64,000 bases of DNA from NCBI RefSeq assembly GCF_050624435.1, contig NC_134535.1, positions 74,582,494-74,646,493 of the forward strand, in the 5' to 3' direction. Made by a program: the position numbers and the translations under genes. Shown one piece after another: positions 43,870 through 55,315 of the stretch (positions within the stretch are counted from its first letter, which is position 1; each line of letters opens with the position of its first letter). The notes beneath the pieces are model-generated. The model had not been told where the DNA came from. It did not search any database and was given only the letters and a program-made list of their open reading frames with translations. Source of the stretch: Tenrec ecaudatus. Its lineage: Eukaryota > Chordata > Mammalia > Afrosoricida > Tenrecidae.

Positions 43870-44990
43870 CTATGCTTATTCAACCCTTTCAAGAGGTAAC
43901 ATATGAAAAAGAACCAGTGGTGCTGAAGGAATAAATCTAAGCCGAACTGAAGGCATTAGCCAAAAACAAGGCCTCCGGACTTGATGGAATACCGATGGCA
44001 ATATTTCAACAAGCTGATGAAGCAAGCACTGGAAGTACTCACCATCTATACCATGAAATTTGGAAGGCAGCTACTTGGCCAACTGGAAAAGATCCATATT
44101 TGTATACATTCCAAAGAAAAGTGACCCAACAGAATACAAAAATTGTAGAGCTAGGTCATTAATATCGCATACAAGTAAAACATTGCTGCAGATCACCCAG
44201 CCACAGCTGCAGCAGTACGTTGACATGGAGCTGCAGAGATTCAGGCTGGTTTCCAAAAAGGTTGTGAAACTCTTATTGATGTCAGGCGGATCTTGGCTGA
44301 AAGCAGAGAATATCAGAAAGATAAGGCATTTGACTGTGTGAACCATAACACACTATGAGTAGCCTTGGAAGAATAGGAATTTCACAAAACTTCATTTGTA
44401 CTAACATATCCAGGGAAAACCGCATGGTTTAAAATAAGGAAAGCTGGGTGTCAGGATGATTCTCTCTCACAACACTTACTCAATCACATGCTGTGCAAAT
44501 CATCAGAGAAACTCCTCCAGCTCCTGGGCTTTGGCTCCATCAGCGTAGCTCCATGTGGCTTATCCACAGGAACATCTCGCAGGGAAAGAGCGGGCCCCGC
44601 TTCCAGGGAGGAAGACAGGAGTTCTCAGAATCCTCAGGAGAAGACCATCCCCACACAGAGGCTTTATTGCCTATGACCTGATTGACAGGTTAGACGCTAC
44701 TCCTTCACTCAAGTTGCAGTAGATTATGTACATGCCATATCTGTCTGGGAAGAAGTACAGCCAGAATGCTCCTCAGAAGCAAGGATAGCTAGACTTTCTT
44801 TCACATACTTTGGACATGTGATCAGGATAGATCAGACTTTGCAAAAGGATCCCACGCTTGGTAAAGTAGAGGGACTGCAAAAGATGACCCTCAAGGAGAT
44901 GGATGGACACAGTGGCTGTGACATTAACTCAAACATGACAAGAATTGTGCTTCCTCTCCTCTTCTCCCCTCCCTTAAATGACAGATTTGG
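43870..44990 (+). pseudogene. RTE/BovB-type LINE: reverse transcriptase and 3' parts, dead
   Basis: 43870-44490 encodes a broken RTE reverse transcriptase: 'aaaaacaaggcctccggac' gives K-N-K-A-S-G-L-D-G-I-P, then W-P-x-x-W-K-R-S-I-F-V-Y-I-P-K-K in the frame at 44060, L-I-S-H-T-S-K, and V-N-H-N at 44340. The RT core after that is deleted. 44736-44990 is the RTE 3' end ('tctgtctgggaagaagtac', 'catactttggacatgtgatc'). A piece of an unrelated LTR lies between (44490-44735). Confidence 0.85.
44490..44735 (-). mobile_element. ERV-L-like LTR fragment within the RTE
   Basis: 'cctatgacctgattgacaggttagac' is the complement of 'gtctagcctgtcaatcaggtcgcag' in the LTR at 63520. The rest is diverged. It replaces the deleted RTE centre. 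Confidence 0.55.
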
Positions 44991-45060
44991 CATGGACCTC
45001 CATGCCTTTGCTGACTCATCTATAAAAGGGGTGCACTCAGTTCTTAAAATCCAGGGTCTC

Positions 45061-47633
45061 AAAACCCATCTGTAAACAATAGGACATCCCCTCACAGAAG
45101 GGTCATGAGGAAGGGATGAGTCAACCAGGGCACAATATAGCGCCAATGAAACACACAATATTCTCTGATCATTTGAGGCTTCCTCATCTCCTCCGCGCCC
45201 CCACACACTATCATGACCCCAGTCCTGCCTTTCAGCTCTCGCTAGACTGGAGCATGTACACTGGTACAGATAAGAGCTCATGGGAGTAGCGATATCAGGA
45301 GGGGAAGGGGAAGGTGGGGGAAGAAGGGGAGGAAAGGGGAACTGATCACAATGATTGATGCATAACACCCCCCCCACATGCACACAAGGGGGACAAACAA
45401 CAAAAACGTGGGTGAAGGGAAACAGCGGTTGGTTGTAAGACATGAAAATAATAAAAAAATTTCTGGAACACAGACAACTCAAAATTGTTTATTGATATGT
45501 GACATTACCATGTGCAAGAAAAAAAGTATCTTTTGTTTCCCCTGATCATGAAGCCATCACACTCAATCAGGCACAGCTCAGGCTACATCTTCAACCCCCG
45601 CAGGCTCCCTGCTCTTTGCTTTTTACAACATGCTTGCATCACCTGCCGGAGGAAAACGCTGCTGGCATCCCTAGTTAGCAGAATTTCCAAAACACAATTT
45701 TGTGGTCTTGAGTAAAAAGCTAAAACATCTGTTAGTCCAGTATTTTCACAGGATCTTATTATTTCATGTATGAGGGATGATCTTTTCATATGTATGTTTT
45801 TTAAGATTTTCTAGGAGGCTTAGGAGGCTTCCCCCCCCCACACACACACACAATAAAAAGAACCATGTCAATCCATGAGAATACCACCAGTCGTTGTAGA
45901 TCCTCTGCATAGCTCACTTCCCGCAGCAGGACGCGATCTCGATAGTCTCCCTGATCTCAGCTCTTAGAAAAGGAGATTTGAGAGGGACCAAAGCAACAGC
46001 CATCGGTATTCCCCTCCGAAGAGAGAAAAGAGATGTACAAATCGTGCCGTCTAAGGAAGTTAGTAAAGCCAAATCATTTCATTTCATTAGGTCTGCAAAG
46101 GGGAGACGACGTGCAACATGGATACAGGAAAAAAAGGTGAGGCTCCTACCAGGAAAAAAAAATGAACGGTGGGCCCATTCACTGCAGACCAGAGAAGCAA
46201 CCTTTGAGAGCATTCAGCTTCAAACCCACTGTGACCAGCAGAACACATTCCAGGGACAACTCCCGGGCTGTAGTTGTTGGCATGCTCAGGCCTGCTGGTG
46301 CCCTAGTTCCACAGCCTTTGAAGGGTAGAGGCAGTGGCCGACACCACTGAGTATATTCCTAGAGTGACAACATGGCTGGCAAAATTGGCAAGAGTTTAGA
46401 TCATACACCATTTGAAATTCCATCTGTACCTGATTCTTCACAAAGGGCTTGAGACCTGTGCAGAGGCATGTGAACATGGGCAGGTGGGCTCCTTCAGAAA
46501 GGCAAAGGAGAGCTTCTCCCTTCATTCTTTCTGTTCTGAGTTTGCATAGACCAGTTCACCGCGTAAACTAGGAAAGACAGCGCAAGCTTTATGAGGGAGC
46601 TTCTAGTTTGGACCTGGCGCCAAGACTTCCCCCACAATTGAATGATGCTCACATTTTCCTGGTTCTTCCTTCAGGTAGCCTCAGTAGGCTTCTTTGGATT
46701 CAGTAGGTGAGATCTTGTGTGCACACATAGGGCCAGATTTTGTCAGTCTCCATCCCCGAGAATTGGCGGAGCACTCCCAGCTCTTGTATAAATCAATGAC
46801 TGGCTTAGCCACATCCTTGTACTGCCCTAGCCTGGCAGCAACTGCTTCAGGTTTATCATCTTCCTGCTGGACCAATGGCTCACCAGTGATATCCTCAATG
46901 TTATGTACGTGAGTTGCATAGAAGTCAAGGTTAGATACCCTTCTACTAGCAGGGTGAATCCAACGCGGGCTGAGAGGGTCTTTGGGCGTTTCGAATGGAA
47001 TGTTCAGAGTGATCACTAGATGCAGCTCCCAGACTCTTGTCCAGGGCTCCAGCCTCTGCTAAAGTCCTAGGGAAACCGTCGAGTAGCCGTGCTGGCTGCG
47101 CCCATTCTCCAGCTTCAACGCCATTAGGCATGTGATCACATGGTCTGGAACCCAAAGACCTTTCCCTACGTACTGCTTTACCATATCACCAACCCATGCT
47201 TACCTCGATGTTCTCGCACAAGAAGTGGCTGCTGGAGAGATGCTGGAGGCCGAAGTTGTGGGAGATCCTCTGGGACACGGTGCCCTTTCCGGAGCTGGGC
47301 GCCCGAGGATGACCGCATGCAGGAGTTTGGAAGCCTTTGCCAATGCGGGAAGGGAGGTGGCCAAAAAGATAGCGGGCCCTGAAGCAAGCCGGAGCACTAG
47401 GAACTTTGTTTCTTCTTTCCTCGTCCCTAGCACCCTCACCGAAGTGTCGAAAATAATAATAATTTATCAAGGGGGCACGAGGATAGGAGGAGGGAGGGAG
47501 GGGAAACGGCTCAAAAAGAAAGTAATTGTTTAGAACATGATGATGGCAACATATGTACAAATATGCTTGATAAAATTTGATGTATGGATTGTTATAAGAC
47601 CGGTAAGAGCCCCCACTTAAATGATCTTAAAAA
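45061..47633 (+). mobile_element. L1 3' end containing the AK4 retrocopy
   Basis: A forward L1 tail (45061-45454 and 47460-47633) flanked by AAAATCCAGGGYCTC at 45046-45060 and 47634-47648 (15 bp, one mismatch). The two parts join without loss in the L1 consensus at the 'aataataa' word, where the AK4 retrocopy sits. Confidence 0.9.
45455..47448 (-). pseudogene. AK4: Processed pseudogene of adenylate kinase 4
   Basis: An intronless minus-strand copy of AK4 mRNA, bounded by an 11-bp duplication GAAAATAATAA (45444-45454 and 47449-47459). AK4 is a mitochondrial-matrix nucleoside monophosphate kinase. The coding remnant is 47337-46681. It starts A-S-K-L-L-H-A-V-I-L-G with the start codon changed to AAG and the P-loop G-x-P-G-S-G-K-G broken by a one-base loss. 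The later open part (47016-46681) keeps L-N-I-P-F-E-T, W-I-H-P-A-S, T-G-E-P-L-V-Q-Q-E-D-D-K-P-E and the C-terminal S-K-E-A-Y before TGA. The 3' UTR runs down to 45455, with a polyadenylation signal (complement of 'tttatt') near 45488. At least two frameshifts; the poly(A) tail is almost gone. Confidence 0.92.
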
Positions 47634-47648
47634 AAAATCCAGGGCCTC

Positions 47649-47818
47649 TCTGAACTTGATCTTCCTTCCCTTGGATGGTTCCCCATGCTTTGATTCTTTC
47701 TCTGATCAGGACCTCTCCCAGCCCAGCAGCGTTAACAATGACTGTCGACACCAGCCATTATTTAGATTACTTAGTGTAGCATATTGCCCGTCCAGATTCC
47801 AAGTCCCGATCTTCTACA
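47649..47818. other. Short unassigned gap
   Basis: Nothing recognised between the L1 tail and the microsatellite. Confidence 0.4.
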
Positions 47819-47819
47819 G

Positions 47820-47876
<57 letters not shown>
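47819..47876. repeat. (CA)n microsatellite
   Basis: About 28 CA units. The frames over it on both strands are artefacts. Confidence 0.95.
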
Positions 47877-47882
<6 letters not shown>

Positions 47883-48046
47883 CAGTCAGTAAAAGTCAAG
47901 TCTGGATCCTCAGTCTTCCATATAACCTTAAGATTTGTTGAACACCTTCTATGTGTCAAACATGAATTTCCTTGAATTATCTTGTATTTCCTAGGTCTGG
48001 AGTTCTCAATCTTTTCACTATTTTATCTTCCTCTATGATAGGTATA

Positions 48047-48180
48047 GCACACTGGCTCGGTGAGTGAAGAATTGGTTGTTAATATAAGGTCAGAAGTTCA
48101 AACCCATCAACCACTCTGGGGGAGAAAGATGAGGCTGCTTGGACTTCAAAGCATGTGCAGAAATTCATAAAGATTCCTGT
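48047..48180 (+). mobile_element. AfroSINE fragment
   Basis: 'cactggctcggtgagtgaag', 'aaggtcagaagttcaaaccc', 'gggggagaaagatgaggctgc': AfroSINE head and body. The 3' end is lost. Confidence 0.75.
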
Positions 48181-49257
48181 GATATGTGTTGATTGGAGAT
48201 GGGAGTTACTCACAGTTATCTTAATAAAATTCCATCCTGGTAAAAAAGAGTAATATGGTCTCCAGTGAATTTTAACTTTGGGGCCAATGTATTGCAATAT
48301 CATATACCTTATAAATCGCTGATTTTTACCCCCAATCATTCTGTATGCATTTACTGAGAAAGTGACAACACTGGTTCTGAATTATGAAAGATCTAGATTA
48401 GAGTTGTCCTAAGAGAGTACAGGACTAGGTACTGGAAGGACCTGGGAAGTGGCTGGGAAATGGTGAGACCTGGGAAAGTCAATGGTATCAGAGTAATCAC
48501 AAAGAAACCAAAGAGTTATGTAGGCAAGCTGATGTAAGATAGATTCAAGAGCAGATACAAACTGGAACACTGCTGAGACTCCACCACAGTGAATCTGTAG
48601 GGCAGCACAATCCTGCAGACTAGAATTCCATACCCAATGGAACCTTTGGTGTCTAACAAAGACATGTGCCACCGCAACCCCCCACCCCCCACCCCACCCC
48701 AAGGGCTTCATGATCCTTACTACCTTCTGTGCTGGATGCAAGAGAGGCAAGGTGTGACCCACCTCTGAGACGAGTAAGTCACCCTGAACTGTGGTTTAGA
48801 TTGGGGAATCTGGTGGTCAATCAGCTGACCTGAGAATACTGAGGGTCCTGCGTGCTTGTCTGACAGAGCAGGAGACTGAGCATCTGAGGTGTCAGGTGAA
48901 TGACAGTGGCAGCGAGCACCACTGCAGCCACCCACTGGGTAAAGGCGAGGGTTCTGTCTGGTTCTTCTCTGTATTAAGTGGAGACCTTTCTTCGGCTTAC
49001 CTAGAGAGATTCCCCCCAAAATTAGATTTTTATGCGCTTGAAGTTTGAACTTTCCATAGCAGAAGCCCTGGAGTGCCCAGCAGAACTTCTGAAGGGACTC
49101 AAGCTGACCACCAATGTTAGATAAAGCCACCTTCCCTCAGGGCGGACTCTTCAAAGGAGTGGGACAGCCTGAATGCAACCTGAAGGCTTGGCTTGTGCAG
49201 TGGGGGCCTCCATCGTGCTCAAGTGTCACCATATGCACACTTTCTTTCTTCGTCTTC
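48181..49257. other. Unassigned, about 1.1 kb
   Basis: Minus-strand frames of 117 and 136 codons (48762-48409; 49130-48720) are open but show no domain or biased codon pattern. A C-run lies at 48675-48700. A weak likeness to 52600-52700 ('gcagtgggggcct') suggests an unnamed old repeat. Confidence 0.35.
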
Positions 49258-50060
49258 TTCTTTTTAAAGTTTTACTGGTATATACTTGACATATCATACA
49301 ATTTAATCATTCATTCATATTAAGAGGACATCATAACAATAATGAATTTCAGATCAATTTCTTCTTGCACTCATTGTTGTTAGCTCCCCATTTCCCCACA
49401 TCTTCCCCTTCCATGTCCCTAGGTAATTATTAATCCAGTCACTGCCTCTATAGACTTACCTATCGTGGGTTTCACATACAGAAAATCATGTAAAACACAA
49501 ACAGGAAACAAATAACAAAAATCCAACAACAATGACAGAGAAAGTTGAAAATATTCAAAACTGAAGCAACTTTAAGATTGGTCAAAAAGGAGATCAAATG
49601 ATGAGATATTACGCTTTAATCGAACTACATCTGTCATTATCAACTTTATGATGCTTTCTGTCTGAGAGCAAGGCTATCACATCCCTGGACTGTGTTCAGA
49701 GGGATGCTCCTGAGGCTTAATCTATGTGTAGACACTGCAAATGAATTTTGAGCTTCTATAATCATTTATAGGCTTCTCCAACCTGGGTGCTCACAATCTA
49801 AGCTCTAATACCAATCTCTCTTTAGGATTTTGAGTTTATTATTTATAATCCTTAGATCACACCAGTGTTTCTTCCATGTGGATTTAGTTGGAGTCTCACT
49901 TAGATAGATCTGCTTGTTGGAGGACATGCCTTTAAGACCCTAGATGCTATTCTTTCTGGTAGCTGGGAACCATCTGGTTTCTTCGCCACACTTTGCTTAG
50001 CACCCATATCTTCAGCGATCTCTTCACGAGGGCTGGCAATGTTCTTCTTCATGATATAAA
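49258..50060 (-). mobile_element. Older L1 3' UTR
   Basis: The longest copy of the older L1 tail: begins 'tttttaaagttttactgg' (complement of the A-rich end) and includes 'tgttgttagctccccatttcc' and 'gatcaaatgatgagatatt'. At its right part it shares 'ttcttccatgtggatttag', 'cctttaagaccctagatgc' and 'ttcttcgccac' with the young L1 3' UTR. This shows common descent with a changed terminal segment. Confidence 0.8.
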
Positions 50061-50560
50061 AACAAGGGCATTCTCTTAGGAGCCTCCTGGTAAATAACAA
50101 AAACAAAAATACAAACTGATGGGAACTCCAGGCCCAGCTGCCCTGCAAAATCGAGGGGACAAGAATAAGCTATTGCAATGAAGTCAATCTAGTTACTTTT
50201 AACTGTGTAACCTTCATGCACAGATGATGTTCTAGATTTTGCATATAGTAATATTTATAACTTTAGCTATAACATATTTTTGGCATATGCAGAGACACAT
50301 CCTAACATTTACCATAATACTGACCTGGATAATAATATGATGCTAATTAGTACATGTTCCCAAATATGGGAAATAGCTATATGTACGTAATGCAAAAACT
50401 GAAAATTTGTTATATTCTTATCATTAAATTATCTTTTATGACATCTTTTCATTTGCTCATTTAAAATTATAGCATTTAATATGGAATAAGCATCAAAATT
50501 GAAGTATGAGCCGTGGGGTGCAGTGAGTTCCTTAATTTGGTTCTTCTAGCTGTAGTCTTT
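50061..50560. other. AT-rich, no recognised feature
   Basis: No frames of note and no repeat that I can name. Confidence 0.5.
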
Positions 50561-50569
50561 GTTACTCCC

Positions 50570-51430
50570 ACCTAATAACTGGATAGAATTAGGCAAATGA
50601 GAGATTCTTGGAGATTACAAAGGGACTGGAAACTTGCTAATGATGTAAATAAGGTACTTGGCATTCTTGTGGGACTGGGACTCACAAGATGTGTGGAATC
50701 CTAATCAGGGGATTTGTTAGTTTTGTTATCCCAATTGGCCTAAAATGAGCCATCCCTAAGGCAAAAAGGGGAACTCTCACTACTGTCAGGAAAGCAAAGG
50801 CAGGAGTGGAGTACTGTATATACTTGTGTATACACCGAGTTTTTTTCAGCATATTTTTAATGCTGTTTTTGTGGTAAAATAGGTGCCTTGGCTAATATTC
50901 AGGTCAGCTTATACTTGAGTATATACGGTATGTCCTTTGGACCCAAGATTCACGTGCTGAACTTCCTTGATCCAGAAGACAGAACGCTGTAACACTGAGG
51001 AAGTGAGGACACAGCAAGACCCTGTGGCAGAGAATCAGAGGGGCAGAGGCAGCAGGACCACAAGACTGGCAGCAGATAGGTTGCTGGACTTTGGAGTCAA
51101 ATAGCTGAGTACTTTGGGGCAGGAGGCTTGCTGGTGAAGTGGGGTGCCTCTGAAAAGAGCCCTTCACCACTTGCCTGAGCCAGGCTGCGGGACTGAGGGG
51201 AGGCATTGCCAGTAGGCTCAACTGAAAGGAGGCTGACCAGATGGAAGAACTGACTTCTGAGCACCCCTGAACATAAATTGTAACCTGCTACTTCCTTCAT
51301 AAAGCACATAATTGTGAGTATTGTCTGTGAGGTCTCTGAAGTCATTGCAATGGATTTCAAACTCAGCAGAGAAGTAGGGGGTGCTTTGGGAAAGATGGTT
51401 GGAGTTACATTGACCGAGCTTCATAGGAAC
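50570..51430 (-). mobile_element. Probable old LTR (class III/MaLR-like), orientation uncertain
   Basis: Segments 'gattcacgtgctgaacttcc', 'ataaattgtaacctgctac' and 'ttgtgagtattgtctgtgagg' resemble LTR sequences, and a palindromic miniature element is inserted at 50812-50930. The minus strand holds open frames of 105 and 87 codons without motif. The call is tentative, including its strand. Confidence 0.35.
50812..50930. mobile_element. Palindromic miniature element (about 119 bp), mariner-like ends
   Basis: Left end 'tactgtatatacttgtgtata' region and right end complement 'taccgtatatactcaagtata' form inverted repeats starting with TA. The centre has 'tgtggtaaaataggtgcc' and 'aatattcaggtcagctt'. 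Size, TA ends and palindrome fit a Tc1/mariner miniature element. Confidence 0.7.
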
Positions 51431-51817
51431 CAGCTACGGGTGGTTGATGCAGATTTTGATTCTTTCTCTTCCTTGTGAAGCCACCCAGTGAAGGTCAGAG
51501 GCTACCCTGGTGCTATTTTCATAAGGCATTTCAAGCGAAATTGGTGAAAGTCAAATTTGCAGTGTAGGAGATCAACAGCATTTTACATTGATTGTTGAAA
51601 CAACTAGGTTTACTGATTCATTATCTTTCTTTTTTTTTATTTGTCATTATCTTTCTTGTAGAATAGGTAGAATGCTTGTTTGCAGAAAATGTAGTATATA
51701 GAAAATATCTCAGTACCCTATATCCAAGAAAATATTTATAATCTAGGTCAACTCATTTGCTAAAATGGCATAGTGGATTTTTGCATTCAATGAGTTATAT
51801 TATAAACAAATAAACAG
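51431..51817. other. No recognised feature
   Basis: AT-rich stretch without a notable frame. Confidence 0.5.
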
Positions 51818-51990
51818 ACCCAAATGTATTGCACTGAGTCAGCTCAGATTCTTGGAGAGCCCCTTTTAGGACAGGCCAGAACTGGCCCTGTGGATTTCGA
51901 GTATTATAATTCCTTATGAGAGTAGAGAGCCTCATCTTATTCCACTGCTAATATAATAGCTGCTTTTGAAAAGAAGCTACACCACGGATA
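51818..51990 (-). mobile_element. AfroSINE
   Basis: Complement of the body: 'tgcactgagtcagctcagattc', 'gagagtagagagcctcatc'. Moderately diverged. Confidence 0.7.
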
Positions 51991-52029
51991 GCTAACCCGC
52001 CCACACCCCACATATATGCAAAAAAATCA

Positions 52030-52215
52030 AATTTATTGCTATTAAACTGAATCTGACTTATATGGATCCTCTAAGGACAAGGCAGAACTGACCCCACGGG
52101 TTTCTGAGGCTGTAAATTCCTTATGGGAACTGAAAGCACATCTTTCTCCTTTGAGCAGCTGTGGCCTTGAACCACCAACTCTGCGTTTAGTCTGACTGAA
52201 AACCCACACCACCAA
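52030..52215 (-). mobile_element. AfroSINE
   Basis: 'gggtttctgaggctgtaaattc', 'catctttctcctttgagcagc', 'gccttgaaccaccaactctg': the complement of the AfroSINE in order. A second reverse copy within 250 bp of the first. A (CA)n/TA-rich run follows at 52236-52275. Confidence 0.75.
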
Positions 52216-52275
52216 AACACTGTGCGTGCATGCACCGGCACACACACGCACACACAGATGTGTATATATATTACC

Positions 52276-52800
52276 TATATATCCCATGGAAATGTGGGCA
52301 TAAGCGGGGGGTGGGGGGGCGTGGGCACCACCGATTATCAGTGGTTAGAGGCCTCATATGCCTGGATCCAGCCTGGACACAGTGACTCAGCGGATGAAAG
52401 TGCGTGGGGTGACAGAGGTCACACTCACATTCCTGGTTGTGCCCGTTTGTTTCTTTCTCTGTGTAGAGGGGAGACTCTCTTCTGCTACTTGGGAAGATTC
52501 CCAGGTTATGCTCATTTTCAAGAGCTGGAGTCCTGGGCTTTCCAAGAGAGAAACTCCAGGGTTTCCACCAACCCTGGTGACATTGACCAGTCTGTGCTCA
52601 GGACGATGGTCTGAAAGAGGAAAGAGGCATTAAACTCAAGCTGGAAGGCTGATCCGGGGCAGTGGGGGCCTTGACCAGGCTGACTCTTGTTCCTGTATCA
52701 CCAGGCGCACAATTTCCCATTCAGGCTTCCTGAAGCACCCCTCTCTCTCAAGGACATTAGGTCACCTCCACTTAAGGACATTGTAGATGGATCTCTAGGA
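52276..52800. other. Unassigned
   Basis: A plus-strand frame of 130 codons starting at 52222 passes through here, but its start lies in the CA run and it has no domain. No repeat named. Confidence 0.4.
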
Positions 52801-52804
52801 TATA

Positions 52805-53380
52805 AAGGTATTGTGATAGTTACATTTGTGTCAAGTTAGCCCTGCCAAGATTCTCAGTGGCTAGGCAGTTAATACTAGTAATCCCCCATGATGTTTCCTA
52901 ACACAGTGTAATAATGTAATAACAGAGTCCCTAATGGGATCTGCTGTGAGCTCCCTAGGTCTGACTCCTGAAGACGTTTCCTCGAAGGTATGGTCTATAT
53001 AAGCAATCCCAGTCAAGAGCTTGTTTATTTCTTGTTGGGTCTGGATCTTCCATTTGGCTCATCAAGCTCCAGTTCTTGACCTGACTTTATTTGAGTCAAT
53101 GACCCATGATGCTGTCTAAAGCCCCAGGGAGCCATCAATGGCCTCTCATCTGACCTGCGACCTTGGATTCATCTGCCTCTGCAGCCACCAGCCTATAGTT
53201 TTCCTGCTTCTTGGCTTGTCAGCTGCTGCAGCTCCTTGAGTCAAGAAAAGCTTCCAGTTTAACATCTGTCCCACAGACGTTTACTGGACTGGATTTTCCC
53301 ATAGCTACTATCACATGAGCCATTGTCTTGTTATAAATATCTATCTAGTTTTGCTTTTTTAGGAAACTAAGACATCTTGC
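52805..53380 (+). mobile_element. ERV-L/MaLR-like LTR
   Basis: Begins 'tgtgatagttacatttgtgtc', a typical ERV-L-type LTR opening. It has 'ggtatggtctatataagc' (TATA-like) near 52990 and a long leader with 'gaccttggattcatctgcctc'. Internal sequence is absent. Confidence 0.55.
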
Positions 53381-54530
53381 AATCAGTTTGTTCTCTTTGT
53401 GAAAAGGTAGATTTCTTGGTTCAGATTGCGTATGTAATCATTTTAGAAAGGAAAGGACAGGGGAAGAATAACCCACTCCTCTCGCAGCACTCAGCGTTGT
53501 TTTCTAGATGATGCACACTGCAATCATTTTAAGTCCCTTCCAAAGCACGATGTTCCGGTACGTGAACAGCTACTATATTTTTAAAAGCAATCTTATATTT
53601 TTGCATGCTGAAATCATTCCTGAGTGTACCTGGCATAAATAATGTCTTGGTAAAGATCTCTGTAAAGAAAGGCATCGTTCACATTCTCTGATATTACTGA
53701 TCAAAATCAAACAATTAAATTATATACTATGTATTTTTTGGACATCAGAGGTGAGGGGCAATGGTTTCTTTCCCAGGATTACGCCAACGGGCTGGTTATC
53801 ACTGGATTGGACACAAAGGTAGGAAGGAACACACGATGTACATAAGAGAATGAACCAAACACACACATACACAATAAGCAACAAAATTGCTGTTTCATTT
53901 AATGTTCTTCTGTGGGAAGGTGCTAGAGATGTGGATGCTTTCTGGCGTTCTCCCCAGAGGCAACTGGGGAGTATGAACTCTGGTTGGCTGGCTCTCTGTT
54001 TTGTGCTACTACCTCTTGAAGTTTAGGAACCCCTGGCTTTGATGCTAGGGGCCAACCGCCTATATGTATGATCTAACCCAGAGCTGCCACTCCAGGGTGC
54101 TGACTTGCTGGGGGGCAGCAGGAAAGGCACTTTAAAAGAACTGCAGTATAAGCCAGTCCAAGTCCTCACCCAGCCCTCACAGGAGGTCCTCAGCTAGGGC
54201 CTCCTCCCGCTCCTTCTAAGCTCCTTTCTAGGGAGGGAGTCAGGGTGTGTGGTGGATCTGGTCAGGGCTGGAGCCCAGTGGAGGCAGAGTCCACAGAGGG
54301 TGTAAGACCCAGGGAGGCTGCCTTCCACCCTTTCCTTTGCTGACCTGACCCTTCCTGAGCACCATGGAGTCTGTGAGTGCCCGCTGGCAGCTCTCACCCC
54401 CTGTCACAGCCCTCATCTTTGGTTCCCACAGGGCATGTGGTGTATGTTTCCTTCGTTTCTACATCCTCCACATTGCCCACCTGTGTCCAGACTTCCAGGG
54501 GGCTGTGTGCAGGGTACTTCTGGAAATAGT
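53381..54530. other. Apparently single-copy block
   Basis: About 1.15 kb with no repeat that I recognise, unusual for this window. It contains an exon-like stretch (53777-53818). The GC-richer part, 54060-54420, has a minus-strand frame of 67 codons without motif. Confidence 0.4.
53777..53818 (+). other. Exon-like 42-bp stretch (hypothetical)
   Basis: A pyrimidine tract and 'ttctttcccag' precede, and 'gtaggaagg' follows, giving consensus-like 3' and 5' splice sites around 14 in-frame codons (D-Y-A-N-G-L-V-I-T-G-L-D-T-K). No other exon is visible nearby and I do not recognise the peptide, so this is only a candidate. Confidence 0.2.
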
Positions 54531-54534
54531 TTTG

Positions 54535-54945
54535 TGCAATTAATCACCACCAAGTGGCTACCTGTTGGGTTACTACCCGAAAGGCTAGCTGTTTGAAAAC
54601 CACCAGGTGCTCCGTAGGAGAAAGATGAGGCTTTCTATTCCTACAAAGAGAGACCAGTACCTAGAGAAGGACACCATGCATGGTAAAGTAGTGGGGCATC
54701 CACAAAGAGGGAGACCAGCAAGGTGGATTGACACAGCAGCTGCATTGATGGGCTCAAACAGAACAATTTTGAGGATGGTGCGGGACCAGTTAAGTGTTTC
54801 CTTGCTTTAGATGGCATTGGGGACCGACTAGACGACACCTGAAAACAACAACAGAATTACAGTCTACTCCGGCACAGTTCTCCTCTGTTCAATAGGGTTG
54901 CTATGAGCTGGCATCCACTGGATGGTAGTAAGTTCAAGTTTGAAT
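54535..54945 (+). mobile_element. AfroSINE, split by an RTE 3' end
   Basis: 54535-54652 ('ccaggtgctccgtaggagaa', 'gaggctttctattcctac') and 54853-54945 ('aattacagtctactccgg', 'gggttgctatgagctggc') are one AfroSINE. The RTE piece is inserted after 'tacaaagag'. Confidence 0.85.
54653..54852 (+). mobile_element. RTE/BovB-type LINE 3' end inside an AfroSINE
   Basis: 'gaaggacaccatgcatggtaa', 'gtggattgacacagcagctg', 'ggatggtgcgggaccag', and the end '(aac)n' at 54841-54851, the usual RTE tail. Strongly 5'-truncated. Confidence 0.88.
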
Positions 54946-55048
54946 GACGGCGCTCAGGACCTTCCATTTTACTTTCCTGCACCTTGGCATCGTCAGAGGC
55001 CCCATCATGGATTGAGAAGGGGGAAAGGGTAAAGAGAGGGGACACCAT

Positions 55049-55315
55049 TAGGTTGAGATGAGGTTCCCACGAGAGACAACTCAGCCCAAGTCCAGGTCTA
55101 GATTCTTGAGCGCATCACGGGAGGCATGCACTGAGCTCCAGGCTGCAGGAGATGCAGGTTTGTAGATTTAAGCCGGCCCTGGTCTCTTCCCAGACCCGGC
55201 AGGGGTGTCCGTGTTGGACCGCCCCCGCTGGAGACTGGGGAATATGCAGTCCACCCACCCCCTTGGGAATCACTGGATTTCTGTCCCCACATCTCACGTC
55301 CCTCTAAGGTTACAG
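55049..55315. other. No recognised feature
   Basis: Short gap with frames under 110 codons on the minus strand and no motifs. Confidence 0.4.

Noticed and set aside
47140-47560. Several overlapping open frames on both strands, up to 133 codons
   Set aside because: They are GC-rich shadow frames of the AK4 retrocopy 5' end and flank; only the AK4 reading is homologous to a protein.
48409-49130. Minus-strand frames of 117 and 136 codons
   Set aside because: No recognisable domain and interrupted by a C-run; treated as chance.
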